Part shown: in pieces, positions 5,654 through 8,412 of the stretch
Layout of the letters: each line of letters opens with the position of its first letter
How positions within the stretch are numbered: the first letter of the stretch is position 1
DNA from: Candidatus Woesearchaeota archaeon
GTDB taxonomy: Archaea; Nanobdellota; Nanobdellia; Woesearchaeales; UBA10200
DNA: 8,412 nt
Reading direction: 5' to 3'
Assembly (NCBI GenBank): GCA_018302185.1
Contig: JAGVZX010000109.1
Span: forward strand, 1 to 8,412
Notes under the pieces: generated by a model
Told to the model about the DNA's origin: nothing
The model's input: only the letters and a program-made list of their open reading frames with translations
Database searches by the model: none
Made by a program: the position numbers and the translations under genes

Positions 5654-6274
5654 ATGAGAATAAACAATAAACAGACGATTGCTATAATTGATTATGGTAC
5701 AGGCAATCTAAGTAGTGTAAAGAATGCTTTTGCCGTATTAAGGCAGGATGCTGTCATTACTGATAAGCCTAATGAGATAGAAAATGCTAGTGCCATAGTT
5801 TTTCCAGGTGTTGGTAATTTTGGATTTATGATGAAGCAGCTAATAAAAAGAAAGCTGGATGTTGCAATAACAAAAGCAATTTTAGATGGAAAGAAGTTTT
5901 TAGGAATCTGCTTAGGTATGCAAGCTTTATTTGAAGAGAGCGAAGAAAGCCCAAAAACCAAAGGATTAGGTATTTTTAGAGGAAAAGTTGTAAAATTTAC
6001 CTCTGGCAAAGTGCCGCAGATTGGCTGGAATAAGATATTGCCAGAAAATAAAAAAGGAAAACAGAAAAATAATCTTTTTACTGAGAGTTATATGTATTTC
6101 GTCAATTCATACTATATTGTTCCAAAAGATAAAAGCATAATTGCAGCAAAAACAGATTATAATGGGAAGTTTGCCTGTGCAGTCAAATACAAGAACATAA
6201 CAGCTATCCAGTTTCACCCTGAAAAAAGTGGAAAACAAGGGATTGAATTATTGAGAAGATGGCTAGAATCATAA
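5654..6274 (+). CDS. hisH: Imidazole glycerol phosphate synthase, glutaminase subunit
   Basis: HisH releases ammonia from glutamine and passes it to HisF. The 206-residue protein is a class I glutamine amidotransferase of normal length. It has the N-terminal IIDYGTGNLSSV (11-22), the oxyanion strand PGVG (51-54) and the nucleophile Cys86 in GICLGMQ. The PQIGWN motif (121-126) and His188 and Glu190 in FHPEKSG complete the triad. YFVNSYY replaces the commoner YFVHSYY. The gene begins directly after the hisB stop (TAGATG). A 30-bp gap separates it from its partner hisF, and the two products should form the heterodimeric synthase. Confidence 0.95.
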   Translation: MRINNKQTIAIIDYGTGNLSSVKNAFAVLRQDAVITDKPNEIENASAIVFPGVGNFGFMMKQLIKRKLDVAITKAILDGKKFLGICLGMQALFEESEESPKTKGLGIFRGKVVKFTSGKVPQIGWNKILPENKKGKQKNNLFTESYMYFVNSYYIVPKDKSIIAAKTDYNGKFACAVKYKNITAIQFHPEKSGKQGIELLRRWLES

Positions 6275-6281
6275 TAATATA

Positions 6282-6299
6282 AAGGTGAAATTTTAGGTG
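6282..6299 (+). promoter_or_regulatory. Double ribosome binding site before hisF
   Basis: Two Shine-Dalgarno-like sequences lie in the 30-bp gap between hisH and hisF: AAGGTGA at 6282-6288 and AGGTG at 6295-6299. The second ends 5 nt before the ATG at 6305 and is the likely working site. This is the only real gap in the otherwise overlapping cluster. Confidence 0.55.
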
Positions 6300-6304
6300 C
6301 AAAA

Positions 6305-7060
6305 ATGCTGACAAAAAGAATAATACCCTGCTTGGATGTAAAAGACGGAAAAGTCGTAAAAGGAAAGAATTTTGTTAATCTAAAAACTGCTGGAGATTCT
6401 GTGGCTCTTGCTGAAAAATACAGCAGAAATGGCGCAGATGAACTTGTATTTTTAGACATAAGCGCAACAGATGAAGGTAGAAAAACTATGGTTGATGTTG
6501 TCAGAAAAGTCTCTAAAAATGTTTTCATTCCTTTTACAGTTGGTGGTGGGATAGGTAGTTTAGAAGACATCAGAAATCTCCTAAATGCAGGCGCTGATAA
6601 GATTTCAATCAACACAGCAGCAGTAAAAAACCCAGAGCTCATAAAAAAAGCAGCTAAAATATTTGGATGCCAATGCATAGTTGTTGCAATTGATGCAAAA
6701 AAAGTAGGTGGAAGCTATCAAGTTTTCATAAATAGCGGCAAAAAAGCTGCTGGGATTGACGCGATATCATGGGCAAAAAAAGTCGAAAAGTTAGGAGCTG
6801 GTGAGATCTTATTGACATCTATAGACAAAGACGGCACTAAGCAAGGATATGATCTAGAGCTTACCAAGAAAGTTTCTGCTGCAATTAATATTCCTGTTAT
6901 AGCATCTGGCGGCGCAGGTTCGTTATCCAGCTTAGCTGATGTCTTCAAACAAGGAAGGGCAGATGCTGCATTGGCAGCTTCAATATTTCACTATGGGAAG
7001 TATACAATAAATGATGTAAAAAACTATCTGAAAAAACAAGGCGTGGAAGTGAGAGTATGA
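6305..7060 (+). CDS. hisF: Imidazole glycerol phosphate synthase, cyclase subunit
   Basis: HisF uses ammonia from HisH to turn PRFAR into imidazole-glycerol phosphate and AICAR. This is a 251-residue TIM barrel of normal length. The catalytic residues Asp11 (IIPCLDVKDG) and Asp130 (VVAIDAKK) sit at the same numbers as in Thermotoga HisF. The ammonia-gate residues Arg5, Glu46, Lys99 and Glu167 are all present as well. Phosphate-binding loops are seen in VGGGIG (79-84) and ASGGAG (200-205), plus TSIDKDG (171-177). Everything points to a fully active enzyme. The stop overlaps the hisA start by 4 bp (ATGA), so the two related barrels are translated together. Confidence 0.96.
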   Translation: MLTKRIIPCLDVKDGKVVKGKNFVNLKTAGDSVALAEKYSRNGADELVFLDISATDEGRKTMVDVVRKVSKNVFIPFTVGGGIGSLEDIRNLLNAGADKISINTAAVKNPELIKKAAKIFGCQCIVVAIDAKKVGGSYQVFINSGKKAAGIDAISWAKKVEKLGAGEILLTSIDKDGTKQGYDLELTKKVSAAINIPVIASGGAGSLSSLADVFKQGRADAALAASIFHYGKYTINDVKNYLKKQGVEVRV

Positions 7061-8349
7061 TAATTCCAAGCATAGATCTGATGGATGGAAAAGCAGTCCA
7101 GTTAGTGCAAGGCAGAGAGAAAAAGCTTGAAGTAGAAAATGTGCTGGATTTAGCTAAAGAATTTTCTAAATATGGGGAGATAGCAGTTATTGACTTAGAT
7201 TCTGCCTTAGGAAATGTAGTCAATAAAGGAATTAAGACAAATAATCTTAAAAAAGATAATCTTGAGCTGATAAAGCAGATCTGTAAGATTGCAGATTGCA
7301 GGGTTGGCGGCGGAATCCGCACCCTAGAAAAAGCCAGAGAACTATTGAAAGTAGGAGCTAAAAAGATAATCATTGGCACAAAAGCAAATAAGCAATTTCT
7401 AAAACAACTTCCCAAAGACAGAATTATTGTCGCAATTGATACAAAAGATAATTTTGTTGTAGATAGAGGCTGGACCAGGAAGACAAAAAAAACTCCACTT
7501 CAACTTATAAAAGAGTTAGAGAAATATTGCTCAGAGTTTCTTTTTACCAATGTAAATAAAGAAGGCTTGATGCAGGGAGTTAACTTTGATATAATCAAGA
7601 AAATTACTGCAGCGACTAAAAATAAGATCACTGTTGCAGGCGGCATAACAACAATAAATGACATCAAAAAGATAGAGTCTCTTAATGCAAATTCTCAGCT
7701 TGGTATGGCATTGTATACTGGCAGAATCAAGTTGGATGAAGCATTCGTCTCATTGCTTGATTTTGAAAAAAACAAAAGAATAGCTGATAAAAACAATAGG
7801 ATTAATGTTGGCCTAATCCCTACGATTGTCCAAGATAAAAATAACCAAATATTGATGCTTGCATATTCCAGCAAAGAATCTCTATTAAAGACATTTAAGA
7901 CAAATAAAGCTACATATTACAGCAGGCGCAGGAAAAAATTATGGCAAAAAGGAGAGACATCAGGAAACTGCCAAGAGCTTATCAATGCAAGATATGATTG
8001 TGACAGAGATACATTGCTGTTTAGGGTCAAGCAGAAAAATGTTGCATGCCATTCTGGCAGTTATTCATGTTTTGGAGATAAGAAATTTGCATTTGAGAAT
8101 CTTTATGAAGTGATACAAGAGAGAATAAAAAATCCGAAAAAAGATTCATACACTTCAAAGATTGCTAGAGATGAAACTCAAATTAAGAAAAAGATCAAGG
8201 AAGAAGCCCTTGAAGTTGTTAATTACAGAGACAGGGCTAACTTAATTTGGGAAATCGCTGACTTAAGCTATTTTGTGCTTATGCTCATGGCAAAAAACAA
8301 TATTTCAGTTGATGAGATTAAAAATGAGCTATCAGGCAGAAGAAGATAA
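7057..8349 (+). CDS. Triple fusion HisA-HisI-HisE
   Basis: One 430-residue frame carries three enzymes that act in sequence from PR-ATP to PRFAR. Residues 1 to about 238 are HisA (ProFAR isomerase barrel): Asp7 in PSIDLMDGK, RVGGGIRT (82-89), Asp128 in VAIDTKD, GWTRKT (138-143), and AGGI (194-197). Residues about 248-340 are HisI (PR-AMP cyclohydrolase). They include LWQKGETSGNCQ, Mg-binding Asp314/316/318, and Zn-binding Cys315, Cys331 and Cys338 with the usual spacing. Residues about 345-430 are HisE (PR-ATP pyrophosphatase, MazG-like), with EEALE (382-386) and EIADL (399-403). In HisA the usual RDG after the sixth strand reads KEG (Glu169). HisI-HisE fusion is common; the addition of HisA in front is unusual. 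No stop or frameshift separates the domains. Confidence 0.94.
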   Translation: MIIPSIDLMDGKAVQLVQGREKKLEVENVLDLAKEFSKYGEIAVIDLDSALGNVVNKGIKTNNLKKDNLELIKQICKIADCRVGGGIRTLEKARELLKVGAKKIIIGTKANKQFLKQLPKDRIIVAIDTKDNFVVDRGWTRKTKKTPLQLIKELEKYCSEFLFTNVNKEGLMQGVNFDIIKKITAATKNKITVAGGITTINDIKKIESLNANSQLGMALYTGRIKLDEAFVSLLDFEKNKRIADKNNRINVGLIPTIVQDKNNQILMLAYSSKESLLKTFKTNKATYYSRRRKKLWQKGETSGNCQELINARYDCDRDTLLFRVKQKNVACHSGSYSCFGDKKFAFENLYEVIQERIKNPKKDSYTSKIARDETQIKKKIKEEALEVVNYRDRANLIWEIADLSYFVLMLMAKNNISVDEIKNELSGRRR

Positions 8350-8412
8350 AATAAACAATAGAAAATGAAAATAAAGGATAAATAAACGTAGAGTGTAACT
8401 GAAAATGAAAAT
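8350..8412. other. Intergenic end of window with a 12-bp direct repeat
   Basis: No gene is resolved in the last 63 bases. GAAAATGAAAAT occurs at 8361-8372 and again at 8401-8412. The ATG in the first copy opens only six codons; the one at 8405 could start a gene beyond the window. No clear U-tract terminator is seen after the fusion gene. Confidence 0.4.

Noticed and set aside
6214..6678. Minus-strand open frame of 154 codons across hisH and hisF
   Set aside because: It lies antisense to two well-conserved enzymes and matches no family; its openness follows from codon bias of the sense strand.
6945..7415. Minus-strand open frame of 156 codons across hisF and hisA
   Set aside because: It is a shadow of the conserved HisF and HisA barrels, with no independent support.
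1..8412. CRISPR arrays, insertion sequences or phage genes
   Set aside because: No regularly spaced repeats, transposase motifs, terminal inverted repeats or phage-like genes are visible anywhere in the window.

Overview
The window looks like a low-GC archaeal genome, most likely a DPANN lineage of the Woesearchaeota/Pacearchaeota type. The lineage is inferred. What supports an archaeon is: TATA boxes about 26 bp upstream of start codons, giving leaderless genes; an HTH_10 (Bat-type) regulator; an archaeal Trm11-like tRNA methyltransferase; and a tRNA gene without an encoded CCA.

Layout. (1) Positions 1-322, minus strand: N-terminal part of a Trm11/Trm-G10-like tRNA guanine-N2 methyltransferase, cut by the window edge. 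(2) Positions 323-375: a compact divergent promoter in which one palindromic TTTAAA core lies about 27 bp from both start codons. (3) Positions 376-1556, plus strand: a two-gene membrane unit, a small SHOCT-domain protein followed by a DUF1385/YqhQ-like protein. (4) Positions 1605-2291: a leaderless HTH_10 transcription factor. A 17-bp GC-rich motif overlaps its start codon and recurs (16/17 identical) immediately upstream of the next TATA box. (5) Positions 2334-2674: a strong TATA box, an unexplained leader of about 190 nt, a complete tRNA-His(GUG), a U5 tract and a short spacer. (6) Positions 2675-8349: a compact histidine biosynthesis cluster, hisG, hisC fused to a HAD phosphatase, hisB, hisH, hisF, and a triple fusion hisA-hisI-hisE. 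(7) Positions 8350-8412: a short intergenic stretch with a 12-bp direct repeat.

Together the his genes cover PRPP + ATP to histidinol: HisG, HisE, HisI, HisA, HisH/HisF, HisB and HisC, with the HAD domain as the probable histidinol-phosphate phosphatase. HisD (histidinol dehydrogenase) is not in the window, and neither is HisZ, the usual partner of a short HisG.

The most interesting arrangement is a possible self-contained histidine module. A one-domain regulator gene sits directly upstream of a transcription unit carrying both the acceptor tRNA-His and the genes that make histidine, with a shared putative operator at both promoters. The tRNA carries the expected G-1:C73 pair but also a G3:U70 wobble, normally the alanine identity signal. 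Several enzymes are fused in unusual ways, and HisB has Asp where the family has a conserved metal-binding His.
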